From assembly GCA_965248075.1 (NCBI GenBank), contig CBDFIL010000002.1, positions 62,001 through 126,000 of the forward strand: a stretch of 64,000 bases of DNA, written 5' to 3'. The notes beneath the pieces are model-generated. The model was given only the letters and a program-made list of their open reading frames with translations. It ran no database searches and was not told where the DNA came from. Shown here one piece after another: positions 1-9,106 of this stretch (position 1 is the first letter of the stretch; every line of letters starts with the position of its first letter). Origin of the DNA: VXNE01 sp965248075 (GTDB lineage: Bacteria; Pseudomonadota; Gammaproteobacteria; Pseudomonadales; Azotimanducaceae). A program made the translations under genes and the position numbers.

Positions 1-30
1 GCACGGCGCAGGGGCGTGATCGCTGCACGT

Positions 31-267
31 TCAGTCCTTCAGCCCCGCGATCTCGCGATCGAGCTGAGACCGGGGATCCGTGACGATCGCTTCCAGGGCG
101 CGTACCCGCTCCTCCAGGTTGCCGCTCTCCTCGACGGCGGCAACGCGTTCCTCCAGCTCCGCAATCCGGTCGCCGCCCGATGCGGATCTTGACCTGGCGT
201 AGATGCGATACGCCTCCAGCAGGCACCCGCATACGACCGCGAGGGCAACGAAGCTCCAGAATCCCAT
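31..267 (-). CDS. Small inner-membrane coiled-coil protein, PspB-like
   Basis: About 78 residues. One hydrophobic N-terminal helix (FWSFVALAVVCGCLLEAY, about residues 3-20) is followed by a basic stretch and a charged helix rich in E, R and L with heptad spacing (IAELEERVAAVE and LEERVRALEAIV). This order and length match PspB, the membrane partner of the phage-shock system, although no pspA or pspC lies nearby. The ATG at 267 was chosen over a longer frame starting at 300 because GGGAGA lies 7-8 bases upstream and the membrane helix follows at once. The gene is divergent from the next one. The alternative is any small membrane-anchored coiled-coil protein. The PspB link is by resemblance only. 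Confidence 0.6.
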   Translation of the reverse strand: MGFWSFVALAVVCGCLLEAYRIYARSRSASGGDRIAELEERVAAVEESGNLEERVRALEAIVTDPRSQLDREIAGLKD

Positions 268-341
268 GCGTACTTCTCCCTGATCCGTTGGGCGGATCAT
301 ATTGCAATCGCGGCAGGGAGGGGCGGGCCTATACTGGCGCC

Positions 342-1334
342 ATGAGCACCGAACCCGATCCCGTCGCGATTTATCTCCATACGTTCGAGCGTCTGCGTGC
401 CCGCAAGCGCTGGTCGACGGAGACGGCCACGCTCCGCTTCGTTGCCCTGACCCTCGGCGCCGCCGGTCGGACGATGGACTTCGACACGCTGGAGGATGCC
501 GCGGCGGGTTTGCGCAAGCGGGCCCGGTGGACCGGTCCGTTGCGATCCGAGATCCGATACGTCGTCGCGGCCATGATCCTGCGACGCGGGCTGGATCCGG
601 AAACCGTCCATCGGTGCGTCATCGAGACGCGGGACGCGTTCAGGGCACATCGTCTGCCGAGTCGTGGGACCGGGCCTACCCTGGCGGCGCTCGTGCTCGC
701 GCTGCAGGGTGAGGGACGGCCGGTGCCGGACGGGCACGTCGAACGGCTTGCCGGCATCTACCGCCGATGGCGCGCGGATCACTTCTGGCTCACGAACGCC
801 AACGACCTGCCGGCCGCCGCACTGCACGCCGGCCGCGAACGGGAGGTGGACATGTTGACCGCGGAGATCGAACGCGCCTACGACCGGCTCGTCGAGCGGG
901 GCTTTCGGCGCGGTGATGCACTGCAACTGGTCTCACACCTGCTGGCCGTCGACCCGAGGGGTGTGGACACGGGGGTCCAGCGCTTCCGGCAGGTCGCCGA
1001 GTGCCTGCGAGGGGCCGGCGAGCGCGTGCGGCCCGGCCGTTACGACGAGATAGCGATACTCGCACTGACCGCAGACGCCGAGACCAGCGTGGTCGACCGC
1101 GTACTGAGCTACCGGGACCGGCTTCGGGATGCGAAGCCGCGCCCGTCGAAGGATCTGGCATTCTCCCTCGCCGCCGGCATCGAGTTGGCCCGGGACACCG
1201 ACCGGGCCGCGGAGCGCGGCGCCGGCGACCTCGCGGCACTGCAGTCCATCCGTGCGATCCTCGATGCGCAACAGGCCGCGGTGGCCGGCGCGCTTGCGGC
1301 GAGCAGCGCCGCGGCGCACTCGTCCGGAGGGTAG
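342..1334 (+). CDS. DUF4003-like protein of unknown function
   Basis: 330 residues from MSTEPDP. The reading frame is open further upstream (to 180), but only this ATG follows the intergenic region and starts typical protein sequence. The protein is soluble, largely helical and rich in R and A, with no signal peptide or membrane segment. From memory of the family, the length and helical repeat character resemble DUF4003 proteins, which have no known activity. No catalytic motif is obvious. It lies divergently from the PspB-like gene and 75 bases before a luciferase-like oxidoreductase gene. The coding sequence is intact, and so is the last complete resident gene before the mobile-element zone. 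Confidence 0.6.
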   Translation: MSTEPDPVAIYLHTFERLRARKRWSTETATLRFVALTLGAAGRTMDFDTLEDAAAGLRKRARWTGPLRSEIRYVVAAMILRRGLDPETVHRCVIETRDAFRAHRLPSRGTGPTLAALVLALQGEGRPVPDGHVERLAGIYRRWRADHFWLTNANDLPAAALHAGREREVDMLTAEIERAYDRLVERGFRRGDALQLVSHLLAVDPRGVDTGVQRFRQVAECLRGAGERVRPGRYDEIAILALTADAETSVVDRVLSYRDRLRDAKPRPSKDLAFSLAAGIELARDTDRAAERGAGDLAALQSIRAILDAQQAAVAGALAASSAAAHSSGG

Positions 1335-1409
1335 CGGGCGTCTGAGCGATGGCGGCGTGCATTGGCTTCAGGCACCGGCGGCTCATTTGGCCCCGGGAGG
1401 AGTTCCCCC

Positions 1410-1690
1410 ATGAAGTTCGGTCTCCACTACGACCTGCGTAATCCGCCCGGTTCCCGCCGGCGGACACCCGATCTCTACCGCGACACGCTCCGCCAGATCG
1501 AGCTGGCCGAATCCCTCGGCTTCGACGACATCTGGCTGTCCGAGCATCACTTCGTGGAAGACGGCTACCTGCCGTCGCTGCTGCCGTTTGCCGGGGCCAT
1601 CGCCGCGCGGACGGACCGGGTGAACGTCGGCACCAACATCCTGCTGATGCCGTTTCACCATCCCATTCGCATCGCCGAGGACTGGCGGAT
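1410..1690 (+). pseudogene. LLM-class flavin-dependent oxidoreductase, N-terminal fragment
   Basis: Begins MKFGLHYDLRNPP after a good GGGAGGAG ribosome-binding site. It continues with hallmark segments of bacterial-luciferase-like monooxygenases: LAESLGFDDIWLSEHHF, the DGYLPSLLPFAGAIAARTDR strand-helix, and VGTNILLMPFHHPIRIAEDW. About 92 residues remain of an expected 300-400. At about 1690 homology stops and the frame runs into foreign DNA, with a 15-residue junk tail to 1736. The intact family uses reduced flavin and O2 on an organic substrate, but this fragment lacks most of the TIM barrel. The missing C-terminal part was not found elsewhere in the window. Confidence 0.85.
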
Positions 1691-1834
1691 AGGACGAATA
1701 ACCGTTCGAAACGGGATGGTTGCGAATTACGGTTGACTGACGGGGCGCTCGGGGGGAGTCTTCAGGGCATCCGTTGAGCCCGTTGAGGATGTGGCGGTGG
1801 ACGCTGGAGACGGAAAGGTCGCGCGAAACGGCGG

Positions 1835-2295
1835 CTACTTGGGTAGCGGTCGCAGCATAGCGTCAGGCGATCGTTTGCTACGGGAGCCTGTCCTGGTATC
1901 GCGCGGCGGGAGCTCTGTGTTGAGCGGAGGTGCTCTCGGATTGGCAGTTGTGGCTGCCTCGCGAGCACGAATGTGCTCGAGGATCGTGGCGATGACATCG
2001 GGATTTTCGATGCAGGCGATGACGCGCAGCGTGCCACCGCACTTGGGGGCAGGTCTCGATGTCGATGGCGAAACGCGTTTCAGGCGCTGCATCGGTGTCA
2101 TGGGGGCAAGGGGCTTATCCGGCTTTTCGTGGCGAGGTTTGCGTTTTGGCACGACGGACTCGCGATGCTTGCAATTCGGCGCGAACACGCCGTGGAACCG
2201 GGTCAGGTTCAATCGCGCGCGGGACCAACGCCGCCAGGCGGGCGATGAAGTCGAGTGGCTCGAGGACGACGTGGGTGGAGCCGTCGCACACAATC
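1835..2295 (-). pseudogene. IS91-family transposase, C-terminal remnant with frameshift
   Basis: Reading right to left, one frame gives VCDGSTHVVLEPLDFIARLAA and, after a shift near 2225, another gives LNLTRFHGVFAPN, a lysine/arginine-rich linker, MTPMQRLKRV, the CGGTLRVIACIENPDVI segment and an HIRAREAA tail. These are the usual C-terminal blocks of IS91/ISCR Y2 rolling-circle transposases. The N-terminal two thirds, including the catalytic tyrosines and HUH motif, are missing. The 3' side abuts the truncated oxidoreductase gene. The 5' side is fused, at about 2287-2295, to a piece of a gene that is intact near 10.2 kb. Non-functional. Confidence 0.8.
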
Positions 2296-2334
2296 TCCCA
2301 TAGAGTTCGTCCATGTCAACTCCTTTCAATGCTA
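2287..2334 (-). repeat. Copy of part of the 10.2-kb secreted-protein gene (left half)
   Basis: These 48 bases are identical to 10169-10216 and encode LKGVDMDELYGRLC on the minus strand. The continuation of the same gene appears at 4164-4221. A 1.83-kb insertion separates the two halves, and both flanks carry the trinucleotide CTA that occurs once in the uninterrupted copy. Confidence 0.85.
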
Positions 2335-4163
2335 ACGAGGCTACGCCTCAGACCGACAAGGCATGTGGTGCTTGCCCGAGTTGGATTTGAGGCGGACTCC
2401 GGTCGCTGTTCCCTCTGCGGACAGGGTCCGCGTTCATAGTCGCACGAAGGCGTCGGTGGCCGTATGTTGGCCAAGTGGGGAACCCATCGACCGGAGTCCT
2501 GCGGATGAACGTAGCACGGAATGTGGCGGAGGTGTTGTCGGAACACACGACGCTGGAACTGGAATGCATCGACCGGCTGTACCTGAACGCGTACGTTCCG
2601 ATGCTGCAAAGCGGCGCGGGCACGGCGTACTTCTTCCGCAAGATACGCGGCAATCCGGTACCGTCGTCAGCGTTGATGGCGCCCATGACGCGGCGCTTTG
2701 TCAGCGCTCTGGAGCGCTACGCACAGCGCGAGGGTGTCGACCTGATCCGTTTCGACCGCGGCGAGCGCAAGGACGCGCGCACACAGGCGTATCTGCGGCA
2801 CTGGCACGGCGGCGAAGGCGTGCTGTACATCGGCAAGGCGCAGGAACGGGCGCGCGTGGTACGCACCGAACGACGCCACGATCCGGTCAGCGGCGCCAGC
2901 TATCCGTGGTTGGTATCGAGCACGGCGATGGTCAACCACTACTACGTGTACCTGGTGGATGCGGACTTCGGCCCGCTGTTCATCAAGTTCTGCTCGTACT
3001 TTCCCTACAACGCCAAGCTGTGTCTGAACGGCCACGAGTTCGTCAAGCGACAGTTGGCCAAGCGCGGCATCGGCTTCGAGGCGCTGGACAACGGTATCCT
3101 GCGCTGCGACGACCCCGCCGCCATGCAGGCTATTGCGCGCGAGGTGACGGCGCAGCGTATCGACGCCGTGCTGCGCAAGTGGCTGGCGCGGCTGCCGCAT
3201 CCGTTCAGCGTCGACGACCGCGCCGCCGGCATCCGCTACGACGTCTCCGTACTGCAAGCGGAGTTCGCCCTGACCCAGGTGTTCGACCGGCCCGTGCAGG
3301 GGCGGGTGTTCTTCGAGGAGGTGATGCGCGAGAACCTCGACCTGGGCCGTCCCGACCATGTACAGTTGATCTTCGACAGGCGCGTCACCAGGCGCACCCC
3401 CTCGCGGTATCGAACCCGCGTTATAACCGACGGGGTCATCCCGTCGCTGCACGTGGACTACAAGCACTCGCGCATCAGAAGCAGGCGCGTCGCAAGCGAC
3501 GCGACCACAAGCAAGGACGCGCCCTGCGTACCGAGACCGTGATCAACGACCACCTGTCCGAAGGACAGGCAATGACCTTCCAGGTCGGCAGACGGCTGTG
3601 CAACCTCGATGATCTACAGAAGATCGGCTTCGCCGCCAACCGGCGCCTGCTCGGCGTCCAACGCATCAGCCACCGCTGCCAACTGGGTACCGAAGTCTTC
3701 GACGGGCTGCACCGGCCCGCCGTGGTCGATGATCGACGCGTCTCTACCCTGCGCTTCGGCGACCCCCGCGTGCAGGCGCTGCTGGCCACCCTGCTGGCTT
3801 TCCGACTGCTACCGGCGGGCTTCGCCAACCGCCAACTGCGTGAGTACGCCGCACCGCTACTCGGCCTGTCCGCGCCACCTACGATCTCAGACGCCTGCGC
3901 CTGCGCGGCTTGATCGAGCGCATCCCCCGTTCGCACCGCTACCGCGTCACCGAGCAAGGTCTGCGTATCGCACTGTGCTACCAACGTGTGCAGCGTCGCG
4001 CGCTCTGTCCAGCGCTGTCCGCGGTCCTCGACGAGGACCAGCCTCCAGCCCTCGGCCGACTCGTCGAGCGCTTCGACCTCCACATCCAGCGCCTGTGGGA
4101 GGGGCACCAACTCGCCGCATGAAAACTTGGCTCAAATGGTAAGGTCTGGGTCCCTCAAGGAAT
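2335..4163 (+). mobile_element. Unassigned 1.83-kb insertion with 3-bp target duplication
   Basis: The boundaries come from comparison with the uninterrupted sequence at 10169-10271. The left flank ends and the right flank begins with CTA (2332-2334 and 4164-4166), present once at 10214-10216. The insert therefore spans 1829 bases and contains a single gene (2505-4122). The ends share only a weak inverted similarity (CAGACC about 15 bases in from each end), so no convincing terminal repeat is visible. I do not recognise the family as a named insertion sequence. Another possibility is a gene captured by an unrelated process. Confidence 0.6.
2505..4122 (+). pseudogene. Uncharacterised protein of the 1.83-kb insertion, two frameshifts
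   Basis: Start MNVARNVAEVL follows GGAG. The first frame runs to about 3480 (LHVDYKHSRI). A shift then continues with GRALRTETVINDHL, IGFAANRRLLGVQRISH and ALLATLLAFRLLPAGFANRQLREYAAPLLG. A second shift near 3870 gives YDLRRLRLRGLIERIPRSHRYRVTEQGLRIAL, which looks like a winged-helix DNA-binding domain. Restored length is about 540 residues. I recall similar proteins in many environmental bacteria, annotated only as hypothetical, and I cannot name a function. Conserved blocks such as GVLYIGKAQE, FIKFCSYFPYNAKLCLNGHE and VQLIFDRRVTRRTP give no familiar catalytic signature. Inactivated by the shifts unless they are sequence errors. Confidence 0.65.
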
Positions 4164-4221
4164 CTAGTGTAGGATCAGGATCGACTTCTGTCATCGAACT
4201 CTTGAACTCCTGCGAGACCCA
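4164..4221 (-). repeat. Copy of part of the 10.2-kb secreted-protein gene (right half)
   Basis: This stretch matches 10214-10271 almost base for base and encodes WVSQEFKSSMTEVDPDPTL on the minus strand. Together with 2287-2334 it forms a second, interrupted copy of about 100 bases of that gene. Homology ends near 4221. Confidence 0.85.
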
Positions 4222-4428
4222 GTACGGGTTCGAGGGGGACTTGCACCCCCAGACTTGCGACCATGCCTGGCGCATACTCCGGTCGCTACGCTCCCTCCGT
4301 GCCGCCCGCGGACACCGCGACGGCCATCTGGAGGTCGTCAATACCCCACGCAGGCCCTCGCCGAACGTGTGCAGTTTTCAATTGCTAAAAATGTGCAGTT
4401 TTCAGTAGCCATTGACATACCTGCACGG
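4222..4428. other. Gene-free stretch with an IS21-type end remnant
   Basis: No gene can be supported here. At 4369-4380 and 4393-4404 the 12-mer GTGCAGTTTTCA occurs twice, 24 bases apart. Short direct repeats of this kind are typical of the ends of IS21-type elements, so this is probably a leftover terminus cut off by the IS256 insertion that begins at 4429. Confidence 0.4.
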
Positions 4429-5818
4429 GAGCTATGGTCGAAAGTGGTGTACGGGTGAGTTGAATCGTGCGGCGTGTCTCTGCTGAAATCGAGTTTGCGA
4501 GAAAACGATTTCGGCAAGAGGAGCACGCCACACATGGGCAACGATAAAGTGGTTTCGCTGGCAGCGCCAGCGGTGGTTGAGGACGCGTTGACGGAACTGC
4601 TGCGCACAGGCGCGCGCCGGCTGATCGAGGCAGCGGTGGCGGCGGAGTTCGAGGAGTGCCTGACGGGGTTCGCGGACGAACGGTTACCGGACGGACGGCA
4701 TCGGGTGGTTCGCAACGGCCACCTTCCGCGCCGGGAGATCCTGACGGGGATCGGCGCGGTGGAGGTCGAAGTTCCGAAGTTGCGTAGCCGCTCGGGGTCT
4801 TCGGTACCGTTTCGCTCTTCCCTGGTGCCGCCTTACGTTCGCCGCAGTGCGAGTCTCGACGCGGCGGTTCCGTGGCTGTACCTGCACGGGGTGTCGACGG
4901 GTCAGATGCGCGCAGCGGTTTCGGCGTTGGTGGGCGAGGAAGCGGCTCGCGGGTTGTCGGCGAACGTGGTGAGCCGGCTCAAGCGCAGTTGGGACGAGGA
5001 GTACCGGTCGTGGTGCCGGCGAAGCCTTGCCGACGACTGGGTGTACGTCTGGGCAGACGGTATCCACAGTGGCCTGCGCGGTGACGACGGGCGCCTGTGC
5101 GTGCTGGTGGTGATCGGCGTAAACGCCCGTGGCGACAAGCACTTCCTGGCCATCGAGGACGGGGTTCGGGAGTCCACGCAGAGCTGGCGCGAGGTTCTCC
5201 TGGGGATGAAGCAGCGTGGCTTCACGCGGCCGGCGAAGCTGGCGGTGGGTGACGGCGCGCTGGGCTTCTGGTCGGCGCTGTCGGAGGTGTATCCCGAGAC
5301 CCGCAGCCAGCGCTGCTGGATGCACAAGTCCGGCAACGTCCTCAACTACTTCCCCAAGTCGGGCCAGGCGAAGGCGAAGCAGGGACTGCAGGAGATCTGG
5401 ATGGCCGAGACCCGGGCCCAGACCGAGCGCGCGTTCGACGACTGGATCGAACGCTACGAAGACAAGTACCCCAAGGCCACCGCGTGCCTGGCGCGTGATC
5501 GCGAGCAGCTGCCGGCCTTCTACGACTTCCCCGCCGCGCACTGGACGCATCTGCGCACGACCAACGTGATCGAGTCGGCGTTCGCCACCATCCGCCATCG
5601 GAGCTCGCGGGCGAAGGGCTGCGTCACGCGCCGCACGATGCTCTCGATGATCTACAAGATGGGCATGAGTGCGGAGACGTCCTGGCGGCGGCTACGCGGC
5701 TTCCGGCAGCTCGGCAAAGTGATCGAGGGGGTCAAGTTCAACGACGGTATCGAGGTCATCGAGGACAGCAGGGCCGTCGCATGACCAACCCTCCGTACAC
5801 CAGATTTGACAATAGCTC
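4429..5818 (+). mobile_element. IS256-family element, copy 1
   Basis: 1390 bases bounded by imperfect inverted repeats that start GAGCTATGGTCGAAAGTGGT on the left and GAGCTATTGTCAAATCTGGT when the right end is read inward. It carries one transposase gene. The 9 bases outside each end differ, so no target duplication remains. This copy was either moved by recombination or lost a flank. The second copy at 35934-37323 has identical length and ends. Confidence 0.9.
4534..5784 (+). CDS. IS256-family transposase (copy 1)
   Basis: 416 residues from MGNDKVVSLAAP. AAGAGGAG about 10 bases upstream favours this ATG over an earlier GTG at 4474. It is a DDE enzyme of the mutator/IS256 type. The first aspartate is in VYVWADGIHSGLR, the second in LAVGDGALGFW, and the catalytic glutamate lies in TTNVIESAFATIRHRS near the C-terminus. 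QRCWMHKSGNVLNYFPKS is the usual conserved block. The frame is complete and the element ends are present, so it could be active. Compared with copy 2, the first 130 residues diverge clearly while the rest is almost identical, which suggests recombination between related elements. Confidence 0.93.
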   Translation: MGNDKVVSLAAPAVVEDALTELLRTGARRLIEAAVAAEFEECLTGFADERLPDGRHRVVRNGHLPRREILTGIGAVEVEVPKLRSRSGSSVPFRSSLVPPYVRRSASLDAAVPWLYLHGVSTGQMRAAVSALVGEEAARGLSANVVSRLKRSWDEEYRSWCRRSLADDWVYVWADGIHSGLRGDDGRLCVLVVIGVNARGDKHFLAIEDGVRESTQSWREVLLGMKQRGFTRPAKLAVGDGALGFWSALSEVYPETRSQRCWMHKSGNVLNYFPKSGQAKAKQGLQEIWMAETRAQTERAFDDWIERYEDKYPKATACLARDREQLPAFYDFPAAHWTHLRTTNVIESAFATIRHRSSRAKGCVTRRTMLSMIYKMGMSAETSWRRLRGFRQLGKVIEGVKFNDGIEVIEDSRAVA

Positions 5819-6694
5819 CTTCGATATGGAGGGGCGGTTTGCTAACGCAACGGGGCATGCGACTCTGTGGAATGGAAACACAACGATGGACCGTAGGGAC
5901 CATTATTTCGGCCAAGCTCGAAGGGTCATGCTATGGATGCTTCCGGATTGACCGCTGGCGTACGCGCTGGCGGGGGTAGGAGACCGTGTTGAAGATTTGG
6001 CCGTACGTACTGTCTCTGTAATTAGCATTTTTTGCAGATGCCAGTGGTGGCATCACCAAAGAGCAAACGGACCGCGGTATGGACTACACTATTCAGAAGA
6101 ACGGGTCCAGGATCGTACTTTCGACTAGGGATGACCTTGGCGAAAGCGGGCAGCCTATTCGCTCGTATCTTGTCGTTAAGCAACTGTGCGGAATGTCCTT
6201 TGTCCAACAAGCTGAATTGTTGGGGAATCTGTTGACTGAACTGAAACTGGATGGAAGACTTGAATCGGTTGATGGACTATATTGGGGATCCATTAGTTTG
6301 CGACGACGAACTGCTTATTAGGAGGTTGGCCCGCGGTGCTCTCGAATCCCAGGCGTGGTCGTCGATTACTGAAAATAATACAAGGACGCGCCTAAACAAG
6401 AGAATTCCCGGGATGACGAACATATTGAACGAGTCTTTGGTATTTCGGGAGCTTGTAGATATCGCGCGATCATTAGGCTTTCACCTTAACGTAAGCGCTT
6501 CGTCGCATATCGTTGTGGTAGGGTCAGCAACATCGATTGCCTCGAGGGACTGTCTCTTCCGGAGGAGTCAATAGTGCCATTCTTGGCTCTCCTTTGGATG
6601 AGAATGGAGCCCAAGAAGTCAGCACAGTTCGACGATTGACAGCGATTCGGCGTCAACGCGTGGATTTGCAGACGCGTCCTACGGACCGATCAGT
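5819..6694. other. AT-richer stretch with two weak open frames, no supportable gene
   Basis: Visibly less GC-rich than the surroundings. Two overlapping plus-strand frames exist: 6079-6321 (80 residues, MDYTIQKNGSRIVLSTRDDL...) and 6251-6574 (107 residues). Neither has a Shine-Dalgarno sequence, and I recognise neither. Because they overlap in different frames they may be a decayed single gene. The right border is where recognisable transposase sequence of the ISNCY type begins. Confidence 0.3.
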
Positions 6695-7662
6695 GCCGGG
6701 CTGAGTATCTCGATCCTTCGGTGCGGCGTGCGGTCGTGGACCTGGTTCGAGAACGTTACTGGGACTTTGGTCCGACGTTTGCGCGCGAGAAGCTGGTGGA
6801 GGAGCACGGTTACCGACTGTCGGCGGAGACGCTACGGCAGTGACTGATGGCGGAGGGTCTGTGGCGGTCGACGGTGCGTCGGGAGCTGCGCACGCATCCG
6901 CGGCAACGGCGGGAGTGCGTCGGGGATCTGGTGCAGATCGACGGTTCGCCGCACGCCTGGTTCGAGGATCGCGGAGCGCAGTGCGTGCTGATCGTGTTCA
7001 TCGACGACGCCAGCAGTCGGTTGCTGGCGGCGGGGTTCTTCGCTGCGGAGACACTGTTGGCGTACATGACGACGTTGCGTGCGCAGTTGGTGGCGCACGG
7101 TCGCCCGGTGGCGTACCACGCGGACCGCTTTGGCGTGTTCCGGGTGAACCGGCGTGACCGTAAGGACATGCTGACGCAGCTCGGGCGGGCGCTGAAGACG
7201 TTGGACATTGCGCTGATCAGTGCTGGCAGCCCGCAGGCGAAGGGCCGCGTGGAACGCGCCAACCAGACGCTGCAGGACCGTCTGGTCAAGGAGATGCGGC
7301 TGCGCGGCATCGCGGACATGGCGGCTGGCAACGCGTACTTGCCGGAGTTCATAGCGGACTTCAACCGGCGCTTCGCGGTGGCGCCGCGCAACGCGCAGGA
7401 CGCACACCGCGCGGTGTTGCACGAGGCGCGCGAACTGGACCTGATCCTGTGCCCTCCGCATGTACGCAAGCTGACCAAGGATCTGGCGGTGCGCTTCCAG
7501 TGCCGCGAGTACCAGGTGACCGGCCAGGGCCGCGGCGACCGGCTGCGCGGCGCCGCGGTGACGGTGTGCGAGGGGTTCGACGGTTCCGTCACGGTGCTGC
7601 ACGACGGGCACGTGTTGCCGACGCGCCAACTAATCCGAACTTCGAGGTGGCACACGATCTAA
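6695..7662 (+). pseudogene. ISNCY/IS1202-type transposase, 5'-truncated with in-frame stop
   Basis: Translation gives an N-terminal block (VRERYWDFGPTFAREKLVEE, then LSAETLRQ), a TGA where related proteins have tryptophan (near 6841), and then MAEGLWRSTVRREL onward to HVLPTRQLIRTSRWHTI. The integrase core is clear: LVQIDGSPHAWFEDRG and FIDDASSRLLAAGFF carry the first acidic residues, and ISAGSPQAKGRVERANQTLQ carries the catalytic glutamate. YHADRFGVFRVN is the usual second motif. The helix-turn-helix N-terminus is missing upstream of 6695. The downstream end sits just before the target site of the IS1595 insertion. Confidence 0.8.
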
Positions 7663-7741
7663 CCCATTATTTTTGGGAATTATATATTTTACTCCCAAAG
7701 AAATGCTATACTTCCCCCATTGAATCAACGGCTTGGATGCA

Positions 7742-8677
7742 ATGGACGACCACGTAACCGTCAGCACCTACGAACTGTTCCACATGTACCCCGACGCCGA
7801 CTCGGGACGGCTCTACTTCGAGGAGATGCGCTGGGGGCCGGGCAACCGCGACATCGCCTGTCCGTGTTGCGGAGGCACGCAGAAGATCGGCGCACGCACG
7901 GGCAAGCGGACCGGCTACTACCGCTGCGGCGACTGCAAGGAGGAGTTCACCGTGCGCACCGGGACGGTGTTCGGTCGGTCGCACGTTCCCCTCAACAAGT
8001 GGCTCTACGCCATGTACATCGTCGTGACGGCGCGCAAGGGTGTTTCCAGCCTTCAGCTTTCCAAAGAGATAGGTGTCACACAGAAAACCGCATGGTTCAT
8101 GCTCGGCAGGCTGCGCGAGGCATGCGGCGGTGATCCGGCCAAGCTGGCGGGCATCGTGGAAGCCGACGAGACGTTCGTCGGCGGCAAGGAAGGCAACAAG
8201 CACCCGCACAAGAAACTCAACATGGGGCGCGGCACGGTCGGCAAGCAAGCCGTCCTCGGGTTGCGCGAGCGCGGCGGTAGGTCCATCGCCATGCCCATCG
8301 AAGGCACGTCCAAAGCCACGCTGCACCGCGAGATCGCCAAGCACGTCGAACCCGGTAGCGAACTCCACACCGACGAGCACTCGGGATACGACGACCTCCC
8401 CGCCTACATCCGCCGCCACGTCAAGCACGGCGCGGGCGAGTACGTCGGCGCGAACGACATCCACGTCAACAGCGTCGAGTCCATGTGGGCGGTCCTCAAG
8501 CGCGGCCTCTACGGAACGTGGCACAAGGCGTCGGTGAAGCACCTGCACCGCTACGTCAACGAGGCGACGTTCAGGCTCAACGAGGGCAACGTCAGTATCC
8601 GCACCCTTGACCGGCTGGCCTCGTTCGCCAGGATGACGGTCGGAAAACGCATCACCTACGAACAGTTGACCGCATGA
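7742..8677 (+). CDS. IS1595-family (ISXO2-like) transposase
   Basis: 311 residues from MDDHVTV. A TTG 9 bases earlier is possible, and no clear ribosome-binding site helps the choice. The N-terminal zinc ribbon has the pairs CPCCGG and YRCGDC (about residues 36-62). The ISXO2 DDE-like catalytic domain follows: VEADETFVGGKEGN for the first aspartate, HTDEHSGYDDL for the second, and VNSVESMWAVLKRGLYGTWH for the C-terminal acidic/asparagine site. The last bases overlap the next frame as ATGA at 8674-8677. Intact and within intact ends, so potentially mobile. Confidence 0.93.
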   Translation: MDDHVTVSTYELFHMYPDADSGRLYFEEMRWGPGNRDIACPCCGGTQKIGARTGKRTGYYRCGDCKEEFTVRTGTVFGRSHVPLNKWLYAMYIVVTARKGVSSLQLSKEIGVTQKTAWFMLGRLREACGGDPAKLAGIVEADETFVGGKEGNKHPHKKLNMGRGTVGKQAVLGLRERGGRSIAMPIEGTSKATLHREIAKHVEPGSELHTDEHSGYDDLPAYIRRHVKHGAGEYVGANDIHVNSVESMWAVLKRGLYGTWHKASVKHLHRYVNEATFRLNEGNVSIRTLDRLASFARMTVGKRITYEQLTA

Positions 8678-8989
8678 CGAAGGAACGCAAGCCCCGGTCG
8701 CCCCACCCGCAACTCGACGCGTTCACGCGACGTGTACTCGACTACCGCCCCTCGAAGGAAGGCGGCAAGTCCAAGAATCCGAAAGGGCGCTCGCAAAAAC
8801 GCCATCAAGGTGCACCGGACCCAGGCGCGGGCCAGCATCGACGTGGCGGGGTCGGCGTTCACCGTGACCGCGGAACGGCATGAGAAGGCGAGCCGGAGCC
8901 GGTGGCTCGTGGACGGCGCGGAGGTCAAGACGTGGATGCTCAGCCGCCGCGCATTGGAACCGTTGTTCTTTCCGGTGGGGGCGGGGTGA
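8674..8989 (+). pseudogene. Passenger frame downstream of the IS1595 transposase, probably frameshifted
   Basis: It starts MTKERKPRSPHPQLDAFTRR through an ATGA overlap with the transposase stop, which implies translational coupling. The first frame turns to low-complexity sequence after about 40 residues (GGKSKNPKG). The neighbouring frame then gives a sensible C-terminal part, KVHRTQARASIDVAGSAFTV followed by SRWLVDGAEVKTWMLSRRALEPLFF, ending at 8989. The likeliest reading is one gene of about 105 residues with a single-base shift near 8790. No function recognised. IS1595 elements are known to carry passenger genes. An alternative is two tiny overlapping genes. Confidence 0.45.
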
Positions 8990-9106
8990 TGGACGAACAG
9001 CGGCTGCATGGCCTTTAACGGTTTGGGGGAGTCAAATATATAATTCCCTTATTTTTCAGGGTAAATAAAAAAAATCGGGCGATCGTTACTGGGTACATCC
9101 TATGGA

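Larger units (their letters stand above)
7675..9048 (+). mobile_element. IS1595-family element with exact ends and 8-bp target duplication
   Basis: Inverted ends GGGAATTATATATTTTACTC (7675 onward) and, reading inward from 9048, GGGAATTATATATTTGACTC. The octamer TTATTTTT lies directly outside both ends (7667-7674 and 9049-9056). This matches the 8-base duplications known for the family. Length is 1374 bases, with a transposase gene and an overlapping downstream frame. It was inserted just 3' of the ISNCY-type remnant. Confidence 0.9.

Noticed and set aside
297..1467. Long minus-strand frames opposite the DUF4003-like gene
   Set aside because: Arginine- and proline-rich shadow translations of a GC-rich gene; no start signals or family resemblance.
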